DNA of 64,000 bases from Actinomadura sp. NBRC 104425 (GTDB lineage Bacteria; Actinomycetota; Actinomycetes; Streptosporangiales; Streptosporangiaceae). Both the position numbers and the translations under genes were made by a program. Location: contig NZ_BSTN01000025.1 in NCBI RefSeq assembly GCF_030269545.1, positions 1 to 64,000 of the forward strand, given 5' to 3'. The notes beneath the pieces were generated by a model. That model was not told the DNA's origin. It made no database searches and saw only the letters and a program-made list of their open reading frames with translations. Shown here piece by piece: positions 1 through 7,596 of this stretch (position 1 is the first letter of the stretch; each line of letters begins with the position of its first letter).

Positions 1-469
1 AGACCCAGCCCGGCCTCCGCACACCGACCACCCGGACGACCAAGATCGCCCAAAAGATCACTTACGGAGGAGTCCCGCGGGCCGGCCACCGCACACGCGA
101 TGTCCCGCATCCCGTCCAGACTGGTCCTCCCAGACTACAACGACCCGAACCAGACTCCGAATCGTTTTCCCGCTGGGAAGAGGTTCCCCGGGGCCGTCCG
201 CCGTGCTGTCCGGCGTCCCGCATCCCCTCGGGGCAGCAAGAAGATTAGGCAGTGCCGCGACCCCCGTCAAATCAAGTCGTCCGGCCTGCCGACCCCCGCC
301 GCAAACCCCCTGGTCACCGCCCATTCACCGGGTCGGGCCGTCGGCGGCGTCCGGCGCGCGTCAGTGCCGTGTAAGCGTGGGCCGGCGCCGTGTCGGTGCC
401 GTGTCAGCGGCCCGGTCGAGGGTGGTTCCGCCAACGGACGAACGACGATGACCGACCGGAAGGCGGGAC
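1..469. other. Upstream region without a recognised gene
   Basis: No reading frame here looks like a protein. The 7-mer CCAGACT occurs three times (116, 130, 150) and a 12-base direct repeat GTCCCGCATCCC occurs near 102 and 214. These could be regulator contacts for the exporter genes that follow, but the spacing is irregular and no clear -10/-35 pair was found. Confidence 0.4.
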
Positions 470-1453
470 ATGGCACAGGACTCGTACGTGATACGCGCCG
501 AGGGGCTGCGCAAGAGATTCGGGGAGACGCAGGCCCTGGACGGCGTCGATCTGGCGGCGCGCAGGGGCACCGTGCTCGGGGTGCTCGGCCCGAACGGGGC
601 GGGCAAGACCACTGCGGTTCGGGTGCTGGCAACCCTGCTCAAGCCGGATGCGGGACGCGCCGAGGTGTGCGGTTTCGACGTGGTGAGGGACGCGGCGCAG
701 GTGCGCGCGTCGATCGGGCTGACCGGCCAGTACGCCTCGCTGGACGAGGAGCTGACCGGGATGGAGAACCTGGTGATGATCAGCCGGCTGCTGGACTTCG
801 GACGGGCCGAGGCGCGGGCCCGGGCGCGGGAGCTGCTCGCCGGGTTCCGGCTCGAGGAGGCCGCCGGACGGGCGGTCAAGACGTACTCGGGCGGCATGCG
901 GCGCCGTCTGGACCTGGCGGCGAGCCTGGTCAACCGGCCCCAGGTGATCTACCTGGACGAGCCCACGACGGGGCTGGACCCGCGGGCCCGCAACGAGGTG
1001 TGGGACACCGTCCGCTCCCTGGTGAACGACGGCGCGACCGTGCTGCTCACCACGCAGTACCTGGAGGAGGCCGACGAGTTGGCGGACCGGATCGCGGTGT
1101 TCGACCACGGGCGGGTGATCGCCGAGGGCACGTCCGCCGAGCTGAAGACGCGCATCGGGCGGCAGACGCTGACGGTGCGGGCGGCGGCGCGGCACCGGGT
1201 GGGGCAGCTGGCCGCGATCGTCGGTGCGCTGGTCGGTGACGAGCCCACGGCCGACGAGACGACGGGGCTGGTCACCGCACCCGTCGCGGATCCGGATGTG
1301 CTGCCGGCCCTGGTCCGGCGGCTGGACGAGGCGCAGATCGCGGTGGCGGAGCTGGCGCTGCGGATGCCGAGCCTGGACGAGGTGTTCCTCACCCTGACCG
1401 GTCACGTCGCCGGCGACGACGTCGAGCGCATCACGGAAGGGAGCGTGGCATGA
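470..1453 (+). CDS. DrrA-type ABC transporter ATP-binding protein
   Basis: This 327-residue protein is the ATPase of a type-2 ABC exporter of the daunorubicin-resistance (DrrA) family, which powers efflux of hydrophobic drugs or lipids. Visible motifs are Walker A GPNGAGKTT (40-48), the Q-loop in TGQYAS (near 87), the signature YSGGM (139-143) and Walker B VIYLDEP (159-165). The usual switch histidine is glutamine in TTQYLEEAD, as is typical of DrrA relatives. The C-terminal part after about 215 is the DrrA accessory domain. A purine-rich GGAAGGCGGGAC precedes the ATG. It overlaps the permease gene by four bases (ATGA), so the two are one operon. The substrate cannot be read from sequence. 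Confidence 0.93.
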   Translation: MAQDSYVIRAEGLRKRFGETQALDGVDLAARRGTVLGVLGPNGAGKTTAVRVLATLLKPDAGRAEVCGFDVVRDAAQVRASIGLTGQYASLDEELTGMENLVMISRLLDFGRAEARARARELLAGFRLEEAAGRAVKTYSGGMRRRLDLAASLVNRPQVIYLDEPTTGLDPRARNEVWDTVRSLVNDGATVLLTTQYLEEADELADRIAVFDHGRVIAEGTSAELKTRIGRQTLTVRAAARHRVGQLAAIVGALVGDEPTADETTGLVTAPVADPDVLPALVRRLDEAQIAVAELALRMPSLDEVFLTLTGHVAGDDVERITEGSVA

Positions 1454-2271
1454 CCGCGATGACGACGGTTTCCGGGGGCGTGCGCACGGAGCCGCCCCGG
1501 AGGATCAGCGCGCGCCGGACGCTGCGGCACTCGCTCACGCTGGCCTGGCGCAATGTGGCCCAGTTGCGACATTCGCCGGACAAGCTGCTGGACTCGACGC
1601 TGCTGCCGGTGGTGTTCCTGCTGCTGTTCCTGTACGTGTTCGGCGGTGCGGTGGCCGGTGACACGCACTCCTACCTGCAGCAGCTGCTGCCGGGGCTGGT
1701 GGCGCAGATGACGATGTTCGCCATGATGGGGCTGGGCATCGCGCTGAACGAGGACATCAAGAAGGGCGTGTTCGACCGGTTCCGCAGTCTGCCGATCTCC
1801 CGGTCCGCGCCGTTGACGGGGGCCGTGCTCGGGGAGACGGTGCGCTTTTGCATCATGATGGTGATGCTGGTGCTGACCGGGACGCTGCTGGGGTTCCGGT
1901 TCGGCAACGATCCGCTGTCGGTGCTCGCGGCGTTCGGACTGGCGTACGTGTTCTACCTGGCGGTGTGCTGGATCTCGGTGCTGGTGGGGCTGTTCGCCCC
2001 GTCGCCCGAGACCGTGCAGGGAATGGTGTTCATCTTCGTCATGCCGTTGACGTTCGGCAGCAGTGTGCTCATCGCCGACACCTCCACGATGCCGGGGTGG
2101 CTGCAGGCATGGGCAAAGGTGAACCCGGTGACGCATCTGGCGGACGCCCTGCGCGCGCTGATGCTGGGCGGCTCGGTCGGGAACTCGGTGTGGTACACGC
2201 TGGCGTGGGCGGCCGGGATCGTCGTGGTGACGTGCCCCCTGGCGATAGGCGTGTACTCGCGTCGCGTGTGA
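1450..2271 (+). CDS. DrrB-type ABC-2 transporter permease
   Basis: This 273-residue membrane protein is the permease partner of the preceding ATPase. After a short basic cytoplasmic N-terminus (about 1-45) it has roughly six hydrophobic segments, starting with LLPVVFLLLFLYVFGG and ending near the C-terminus, as expected for the ABC-2 fold. The conserved N-terminal stretch after the first helix and the FDRFRSLPISR cytoplasmic loop are typical of DrrB proteins. Start and upstream stop overlap, pointing to translational coupling. The nearby AfsR-like regulator is convergent, so control of this pair by it is only a possibility. Confidence 0.92.
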   Translation: MTAMTTVSGGVRTEPPRRISARRTLRHSLTLAWRNVAQLRHSPDKLLDSTLLPVVFLLLFLYVFGGAVAGDTHSYLQQLLPGLVAQMTMFAMMGLGIALNEDIKKGVFDRFRSLPISRSAPLTGAVLGETVRFCIMMVMLVLTGTLLGFRFGNDPLSVLAAFGLAYVFYLAVCWISVLVGLFAPSPETVQGMVFIFVMPLTFGSSVLIADTSTMPGWLQAWAKVNPVTHLADALRALMLGGSVGNSVWYTLAWAAGIVVVTCPLAIGVYSRRV

Positions 2272-2304
2272 CCGGCCGCCTCCCGGTCTGTGTCGTAGAC
2301 AGCG

Positions 2305-2342
2305 GGGCCTCGCCGTGTGCGTGCGGCGAGGCCCGGTCTTTT
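2305..2342. terminator. Bidirectional terminator between convergent genes
   Basis: A perfect 11-bp stem (GGGCCTCGCCG at 2305-2315 with its complement at 2324-2334) closes an 8-base loop and is followed by a T-rich GGTCTTTT. It lies between the DrrB-type gene and the convergent BTAD regulator and can serve both. Confidence 0.85.
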
Positions 2343-2352
2343 CGCGGTCGGT

Positions 2353-5300
2353 TCAGGGGTCGGGGGTCAGGGTGAGGGCGGCTTCACGGGTGACGCGGCG
2401 GCCCTTGTCGTTTGCGGACGCGTACTCGGTCTCGCCGAGGGCGGCGGTGGCGGCGGCCTCGGTTCGGCGGACGTCGAAGCTCGCCTGGTCGTGGTAGCCG
2501 TGCAGGGTGCGCGCAGTGCCGAGCAGTTCGGCGGCGCGCCGGTGGTCGCCCCGGGCGGAGGCGAGGGCGGCCAGGCCTTCGACGAGGGTCGCGATCGACT
2601 GGTTGCTCAGCCAGACGGCGTCGCGTGCCACGTCCATGGCGCGTCCGTGCCAGTGCGCCGCGGCCGACAGGTCTCCCTCCTGGGCGGCCAGGCAGCCGAG
2701 TTTGCTGAGCGTCAGGGCTGCCACCTGGACGAAGTCCGCGCGGACCATGCGCGGTTCGACCAGTGCGTAGGCCGCGTCCAGCATCCTGCGGGCGGTGGCA
2801 GTGTCCCCGGTGCTTCTGCTCAGTTCGCACAGGGTCAGGTAGCCGCCCGCCGCGTCGGCGTGTTCGCCGATCCTCTCCAGGGTGCGGATGGCCCGCTCGA
2901 TCTCTTCTCGGCCGCCTTGGACGTCCCCTATCTGCGCGCGGATGCGGCCCAGGTGCACGCGGAAGGAGGCGCCCTGGTCGGGGTTCACTCCCTGAATGGT
3001 GTAGCCGAGGGCCTCCTCAACGAGCCGCAGGGCGGTTTCGGCCTGCCCGCGGGCGAGGGCGACCTGGATCAGGCCGCCGAGTCCGATCTGCATGCCCAGG
3101 CGGTCGCCGAGGTCGCGGAAGCCGCGGTATCCGGCGGTGATGTCGGCGAAGGCGGCGTCGATCTCCCCGGAGTACAGGCCCAGTTCGCCGCGCACGACCA
3201 GTCCCATGGCGCGGGCCCAGGGTTGGGGGTGGCGTTCGATCTCGGCGAGGGCCTCGGCGGCGAGGTCGAACCGTCCCGCGACGAGGTGGGAGAGGGGTTC
3301 GGCCAGGCTGAGCAGGGGGTGGCGGGTGTTGGGCGGCACGAGCGGGAGGAGCCGCTCGACGATGTTGCGCATGGCCTCCTGTGTGAAGCCGGGCCCGTCC
3401 TTCATCTCGTTCGCCGTGACGGCGAGGAACATGCAGATGGCGTACTCTTCCCGCAGGTCGGGCGGGACGGCGTCGCCGACCATGTCGCAGATCGCAAGCG
3501 GCCAGCCGCCGACCTCCATCTCCATGTCGCGGATGAACCAGAACCAGGTCATCGCGGCCACCAGCCGCAGTCCGGTGCGCACGTCGCGGGTGTCGACGAT
3601 GTGGCGCAGCGCGGCGGTGCAGTTGTCGTGCTCGGCGACGAGGCGGGCGATCCAGGTCAGCTGGTCGTGGCCGCGCAGTTCGGGTTCGGCGCGTTCGGCC
3701 AGTTCCATGAAGTAGGCGGCGTGCGCGTCGCGGACGCGGTCGGCCTCGCCGGACTCGGCGAGGCGTTCGGCGGCGTACACGCGGACGGTCTCCAGCAGCC
3801 GGTAGCGGACCTTTGCGGCGCCGTCCGCGATGACCAGCGACTTCTCCACGAGCGAAGCGATGGTGTCGAGCACGTCGTCGGCGTCGGGGCCGTCCGGGCC
3901 GCCCGCCGTGCACACGCGGACGGCGGCGTCGGGGGCGGCACCGCCGGCGAACACCGACAGGCGGCGCAGGACGGCGCGCTCGTCGCGGTCCAGCAGGTCC
4001 CAGCTCCAGTCGACGACGGCGCGCAGGGTGCGGTGGCGGGGCAGGGCGGCGCGGTTGCCGGCGGTCAGCAGCCGGAACCGGTCGCCGAGGCGGTCGGCGA
4101 CCTGGGCGGAGGTCAGGGCGCGCATGCGGGCGGCGGCCAGTTCGATCGCCAGCGGGATGCCGTCGAGGGCGCGGCAGATCGCGACGACGGGTGCGGCGGT
4201 GGTGTCGTCGACGGTGAAGCCGGGACGGACGGCGGCGGCCCGGTCGGCGAGGAGGCGGACGGAGGCGTGCCGCATGGCCTCCTTCGCGTCGGCGTCGGGC
4301 GGCGGCAGCGGCAGGGACGGCACGGGGCACAGCGACTCGCCGGTGATGCCGAGCGGCTCGCGGCTGGTGGCGAGGATCCGCGTCCGGGGGGCGGCGGCCA
4401 GGACGCGGTCCGCCAGGGCGGCCACCGCGTCGACGAGGTGTTCGCAGTTGTCCAGGATCAGGATGGTGTCCCAGGTCGTCAGGGCGTCGGCGAGCCGGTC
4501 CAGGGGGCGTGCGGCGGACCGCGTCTCGGGGCTGGGCCGGACGGGGTCGGTCAGGCCGAGGGCGGCGAGCACGGCGGGTGCCACGTCGGCGGCGTCGCTC
4601 ACCGAGGCCAGCGGGACGAACCAGACCCCGTCGGCCGCGGTGTCGACCAGCGGGGCCGCGGCCTCGCAGGCCAGGCGGGTCTTGCCCGCACCGCCGGGGC
4701 CGGTCAGCGTGACCAGTCGCGATTCGCGCAGCAGCTCGCCGACCCGCCGCGACTCCGCTTCGCGTCCGACGAAGCTGGTGAGCTGGGCGGGCAGGTTGGT
4801 GCGGCGCGGGTGCGGCGCCGCGGTCGTCTGCGCCGGGGAGCCGCCCGCGGGCCGGTCCGCGGTTTCGGAGCGTTCCGCGGTTTCGGGTTCGGCGAGGGCG
4901 GGATCGCGGCGCAGGATGGCCAGGTGCAGTTCCGCCAGTTCCGGTGACGGGTCGATGCCGAGCCGGTCGGCGAGGACCCGCCGCGTCTCCTCGTAAACGG
5001 TGAGGGCGTCGGCCTGCCGTCCCGCGGCGTACAGCGCGCGCATCAGCTGCCCGCGCAGGCGTTCGCGCAGCGGGTGCGCGACGGTGAGCGCCTGGAGTTC
5101 GGGGACGAGGGCGGCCGGGTCGCCGACGGCCAGGTCGGCCTCGATCCGGTCTTCGATCGCCGCCAGGCGCAGGCCCTCCAGGCGGGCGATGGGCGCGGCG
5201 GCGAAGTCGGCGTCGACGACGTCGGCGAGCGCCGGGCCGCGCCACAGCTCCAGGGCTTGTCGCAGTGCCGCGGCGCGTGCGGCCGGGTCGGTGTGGGCGC

Positions 5301-5625
5301 GTGCGGCGGCGACGCGGCGTTCGAACTCGACGGCGTCGACGTCGCCCGGGGCGACGGTCAGCCGGTAACCGGGCGGTCCGTGCTCGACGAGGTCGCGTCC
5401 GACGACGGCGCGCAGCCGGGACACCAGCGCCTGGAGCGCGCCCGCGCCTCCGTTGGGAGGGGCCCCGTCCCACAGGTCGTCCAGGAGCCGTTCGACCGGT
5501 ACCCAGCGTCCGGGGTTCACGGCCAGGCGGACCAGCAGGGCGCGCAACCGGGGGCCGTTCAGCGTCACGGCCTGCCCCGTGGCGTCGTCCCGCACGTCGA
5601 GCGGGCCGAGAATGCCGATGCGCAC
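2353..5625 (-). CDS. AfsR-type BTAD/NB-ARC transcriptional regulator
   Basis: This 1090-residue regulator has the layout of large AfsR/SARP-related proteins. An OmpR-like winged helix DNA-binding domain (about 1-92, starting VRIGILGPLDV) is followed by a bacterial transcriptional activation domain (about 97-245), a linker, a signal-transduction ATPase with P-loop GPGGAGKT (309-316) and a later ILDNCEHL Walker B, and a long helical repeat (TPR-like) C-terminus. The GTG at 5625 was chosen because the protein then begins exactly at the conserved winged-helix strand and has GGAAGGGGGA just upstream; the frame is open 57 codons further. Such regulators often sit by antibiotic clusters. No biosynthetic genes are visible here, so its target is unknown; the neighbouring exporter is one candidate. 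Confidence 0.9.
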   Translation of the reverse strand: MRIGILGPLDVRDDATGQAVTLNGPRLRALLVRLAVNPGRWVPVERLLDDLWDGAPPNGGAGALQALVSRLRAVVGRDLVEHGPPGYRLTVAPGDVDAVEFERRVAAARAHTDPAARAAALRQALELWRGPALADVVDADFAAAPIARLEGLRLAAIEDRIEADLAVGDPAALVPELQALTVAHPLRERLRGQLMRALYAAGRQADALTVYEETRRVLADRLGIDPSPELAELHLAILRRDPALAEPETAERSETADRPAGGSPAQTTAAPHPRRTNLPAQLTSFVGREAESRRVGELLRESRLVTLTGPGGAGKTRLACEAAAPLVDTAADGVWFVPLASVSDAADVAPAVLAALGLTDPVRPSPETRSAARPLDRLADALTTWDTILILDNCEHLVDAVAALADRVLAAAPRTRILATSREPLGITGESLCPVPSLPLPPPDADAKEAMRHASVRLLADRAAAVRPGFTVDDTTAAPVVAICRALDGIPLAIELAAARMRALTSAQVADRLGDRFRLLTAGNRAALPRHRTLRAVVDWSWDLLDRDERAVLRRLSVFAGGAAPDAAVRVCTAGGPDGPDADDVLDTIASLVEKSLVIADGAAKVRYRLLETVRVYAAERLAESGEADRVRDAHAAYFMELAERAEPELRGHDQLTWIARLVAEHDNCTAALRHIVDTRDVRTGLRLVAAMTWFWFIRDMEMEVGGWPLAICDMVGDAVPPDLREEYAICMFLAVTANEMKDGPGFTQEAMRNIVERLLPLVPPNTRHPLLSLAEPLSHLVAGRFDLAAEALAEIERHPQPWARAMGLVVRGELGLYSGEIDAAFADITAGYRGFRDLGDRLGMQIGLGGLIQVALARGQAETALRLVEEALGYTIQGVNPDQGASFRVHLGRIRAQIGDVQGGREEIERAIRTLERIGEHADAAGGYLTLCELSRSTGDTATARRMLDAAYALVEPRMVRADFVQVAALTLSKLGCLAAQEGDLSAAAHWHGRAMDVARDAVWLSNQSIATLVEGLAALASARGDHRRAAELLGTARTLHGYHDQASFDVRRTEAAATAALGETEYASANDKGRRVTREAALTLTPDP

Positions 5626-5792
5626 GCGGTCCCCCTTCCGGTCGCCATTGTCCTCGGACGAACCGGTTTCTGAAATTGTGCTGTCATGCGCCGCGAACCG
5701 CGAACCGTGCCGGTGTTGCCTACGGTGCGCGGCGGGGGGCGTGTGACAGCACCCGGGGGACCGCGCGACGGTACGCGCCGTCGCGCTCGTGG

Positions 5793-6191
5793 TCACTCGT
5801 CTTCGATGCGCATGGCGCGTTCCTCGGCGCTGTAGCCGCCGCCGTCGTCGCCGACGTCGCGGGCCACGGCGTCCTTCTCGGTGTCGGTGTGGGCGCCCTC
5901 GTCCTCTTCCACGAGGCGCCCGGCGGGCCGGTAGGGCTCGTCGGGGAATTCGGTGACGTCGGGCTCCTCGCGGGCCAGCCGTATGTCGAGGGGTTCGCCC
6001 TCGTGCATCTCCTCTTCGGTCGTCCCGTACTCGTCCAGCGCCATGGGGCTGTCGCCGGGGAGGGGGGCCTCCTGCGGGTCCTGGGCGCGCTGCTGTCCGG
6101 GGGTGCCGTCCTGCAGGTCGGGGATGCCCTGGTCCTCGGGACCTGAGGTGTATCGCCGTTCCGGGTCTCCGCCCGGGTCGTTCTCGGTCAT
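5793..6191 (-). CDS. DUF5709 domain protein
   Basis: A 132-residue, very acidic and hydrophilic protein with no membrane segment or signal peptide. The pattern (DPERRYTSGPED at the start, DIRLAREEPDV in the middle, and the ending YSAEERAMRIEDE) matches the actinobacterial DUF5709 family, whose function is unknown. A good ribosome site AAAGGGGGA precedes the ATG. It is upstream of, and on the same strand as, the BTAD regulator, with a 167-base gap, so a shared transcript is possible but not shown. Confidence 0.8.
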   Translation of the reverse strand: MTENDPGGDPERRYTSGPEDQGIPDLQDGTPGQQRAQDPQEAPLPGDSPMALDEYGTTEEEMHEGEPLDIRLAREEPDVTEFPDEPYRPAGRLVEEDEGAHTDTEKDAVARDVGDDGGGYSAEERAMRIEDE

Positions 6192-6359
6192 GACGTCCCC
6201 CTTTCGATTCCCCGAGCGTTACCCCAAGGGGCGTACATGATTCGTCTCGGTGCGCGGGTGAGGGACTGGCGGCGGCGCGCCTTGCAGGCGGCCCGCCGTG
6301 TTGCCCCGTGCTGGGCCCTTTTTCGCGTTTGACTTGGTCGTCGCGGGTACGGCGGGTCC

Positions 6360-7472
6360 ATGGATCTCACTTTCCTCAAACCGCTGTACCGTCGGCCGGG
6401 ACCGTATGCGTCCGTGTACGTGGATCTGACCCGTACCGCCGAGGACGCGCCCAAGGCCGCCGAGCTGCGGTGGCGGGCGCTGCGCGCGGACCTGGAGGAG
6501 CAGGGGGCGCCCCGCGGCACGCTGGGCGCCGTCGAGGAGGCCGTGCTGGCGGAACTGCGCGAGCGCCGTTCCGCCGGGCTGGTGCTGTTCGCGGCGGACG
6601 GCGAGGTGGTGCACTCCGACCGGCTGCCCGGTCCGCCGCCCGCCGTGCCGGCCCGGGTGTCGCCGCTGCCGCACGTCCTGCCCTATCTGGCGGCGCGCGG
6701 GGAGCCGCTGCCGTACGTGCGGGTGCTCGTGGACCGCCGCGGCGCGGAGATCTGCTGTGTGACCGCGGACGGCGGGCGCCGCGTGTTCGAGGTCGATGGC
6801 GACGAGGAGTATCCGATCCGCAAGACCAAGGCGAGCGACTGGAACCAGTCGCGGTTCCAGCGCGCGGCCGAGATGGTGTGGAAGGCCAACGCCAGGAAGG
6901 TGGGACGGGAGGTCGACCAGGCCGCCCGGCGGTGCGGCGCCGAGGCCGTGGTGGTCGCCGGGGACGTCCAGGCGCGCGGCGCGCTGCTGGAGGAGATCTC
7001 CGAGGGGCTGCGCGACCGCACCGTCGAGACCGACCGCGGTTCGCGCGCCGACGGCGCCGACGGGGCCGGGCTGGACGCCGAGATCGCCCGCATTCTGGAG
7101 ATCAAGCGGGCCGAGCGGATCGGCGCGGTCGCCGAGCGGTTCGAACGGGAGCTGGCCAACGGTCAGCGCGCCGTGGCGGGCCTGCCCTCCACCGTGCGGG
7201 CGCTGCGCCTCGGCCAGGTGGAGAGCCTGCTGCTGGAGGACGACCCCGACTCCCCCTCCCGGCTGTGGGTGGGGCGCGAGCCCGGGGAGGTGGCGATGAC
7301 CGCCGGGGAACTGTGCGACGCGGGCGTCGAGGAGCCCGTGCAGGAACGTGCCGACGCCGCGCTGATCCGCGCCGCCGCGTGCTCTGACGCCGAGCTGTTC
7401 ATCGTGCCGCCGGACGACCCGTACGCGGGCCTCGGCGTGGGGGCGGTGCTGCGCTACACCATCGCCGCCTGA
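6360..7472 (+). CDS. Bacterial eRF1-like protein of the Rv2629/Vms1 type
   Basis: This 370-residue cytoplasmic protein resembles Rv2629 of Mycobacterium tuberculosis and the wider bacterial eRF1-like (baeRF) family related to Vms1/ANKZF1, proteins linked to peptidyl-tRNA release and stalled-ribosome handling in related systems. Visible landmarks are the N-terminal SVYVDLTRTAEDAPK segment, the central WNQSRFQRAAE region and the C-terminal LFIVPPDDPYAGLGVGAVLRYT ending typical of the family. No classical GGQ motif is seen. The ATG has no Shine-Dalgarno sequence, so the transcript may be leaderless. It stands alone between genes of the opposite strand. Biochemical activity is inferred from family only. 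Confidence 0.8.
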   Translation: MDLTFLKPLYRRPGPYASVYVDLTRTAEDAPKAAELRWRALRADLEEQGAPRGTLGAVEEAVLAELRERRSAGLVLFAADGEVVHSDRLPGPPPAVPARVSPLPHVLPYLAARGEPLPYVRVLVDRRGAEICCVTADGGRRVFEVDGDEEYPIRKTKASDWNQSRFQRAAEMVWKANARKVGREVDQAARRCGAEAVVVAGDVQARGALLEEISEGLRDRTVETDRGSRADGADGAGLDAEIARILEIKRAERIGAVAERFERELANGQRAVAGLPSTVRALRLGQVESLLLEDDPDSPSRLWVGREPGEVAMTAGELCDAGVEEPVQERADAALIRAAACSDAELFIVPPDDPYAGLGVGAVLRYTIAA

Positions 7473-7497
7473 CCGGCCGGGTTCTCGTAGACGGGTG

Positions 7498-7538
7498 GTC
7501 GCCTGGGCGTTCGGGCGGCGGGTGAACGCCCAGGCGAC
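7498..7538. terminator. Perfect 15-bp hairpin terminator
   Basis: Arms GTCGCCTGGGCGTTC (7498-7512) and its exact complement (7524-7538) enclose an 11-base loop. There is no T tract, as is common for actinobacterial terminators. It separates the convergent eRF1-like gene and MMPL transporter gene. Confidence 0.85.
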
Positions 7539-7596
7539 GTCTGGATCGGCGCCGCGGCGACCGGGGGCGCGCGCCCCCGGGTCGGCGCCTGCCTGG

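Noticed and set aside
2317..4947. 876-codon plus-strand open frame opposite the BTAD regulator
   Set aside because: Its product is Gly/Val/Gln-rich without domains; the minus strand encodes a complete recognised regulator. It is a GC-driven shadow.
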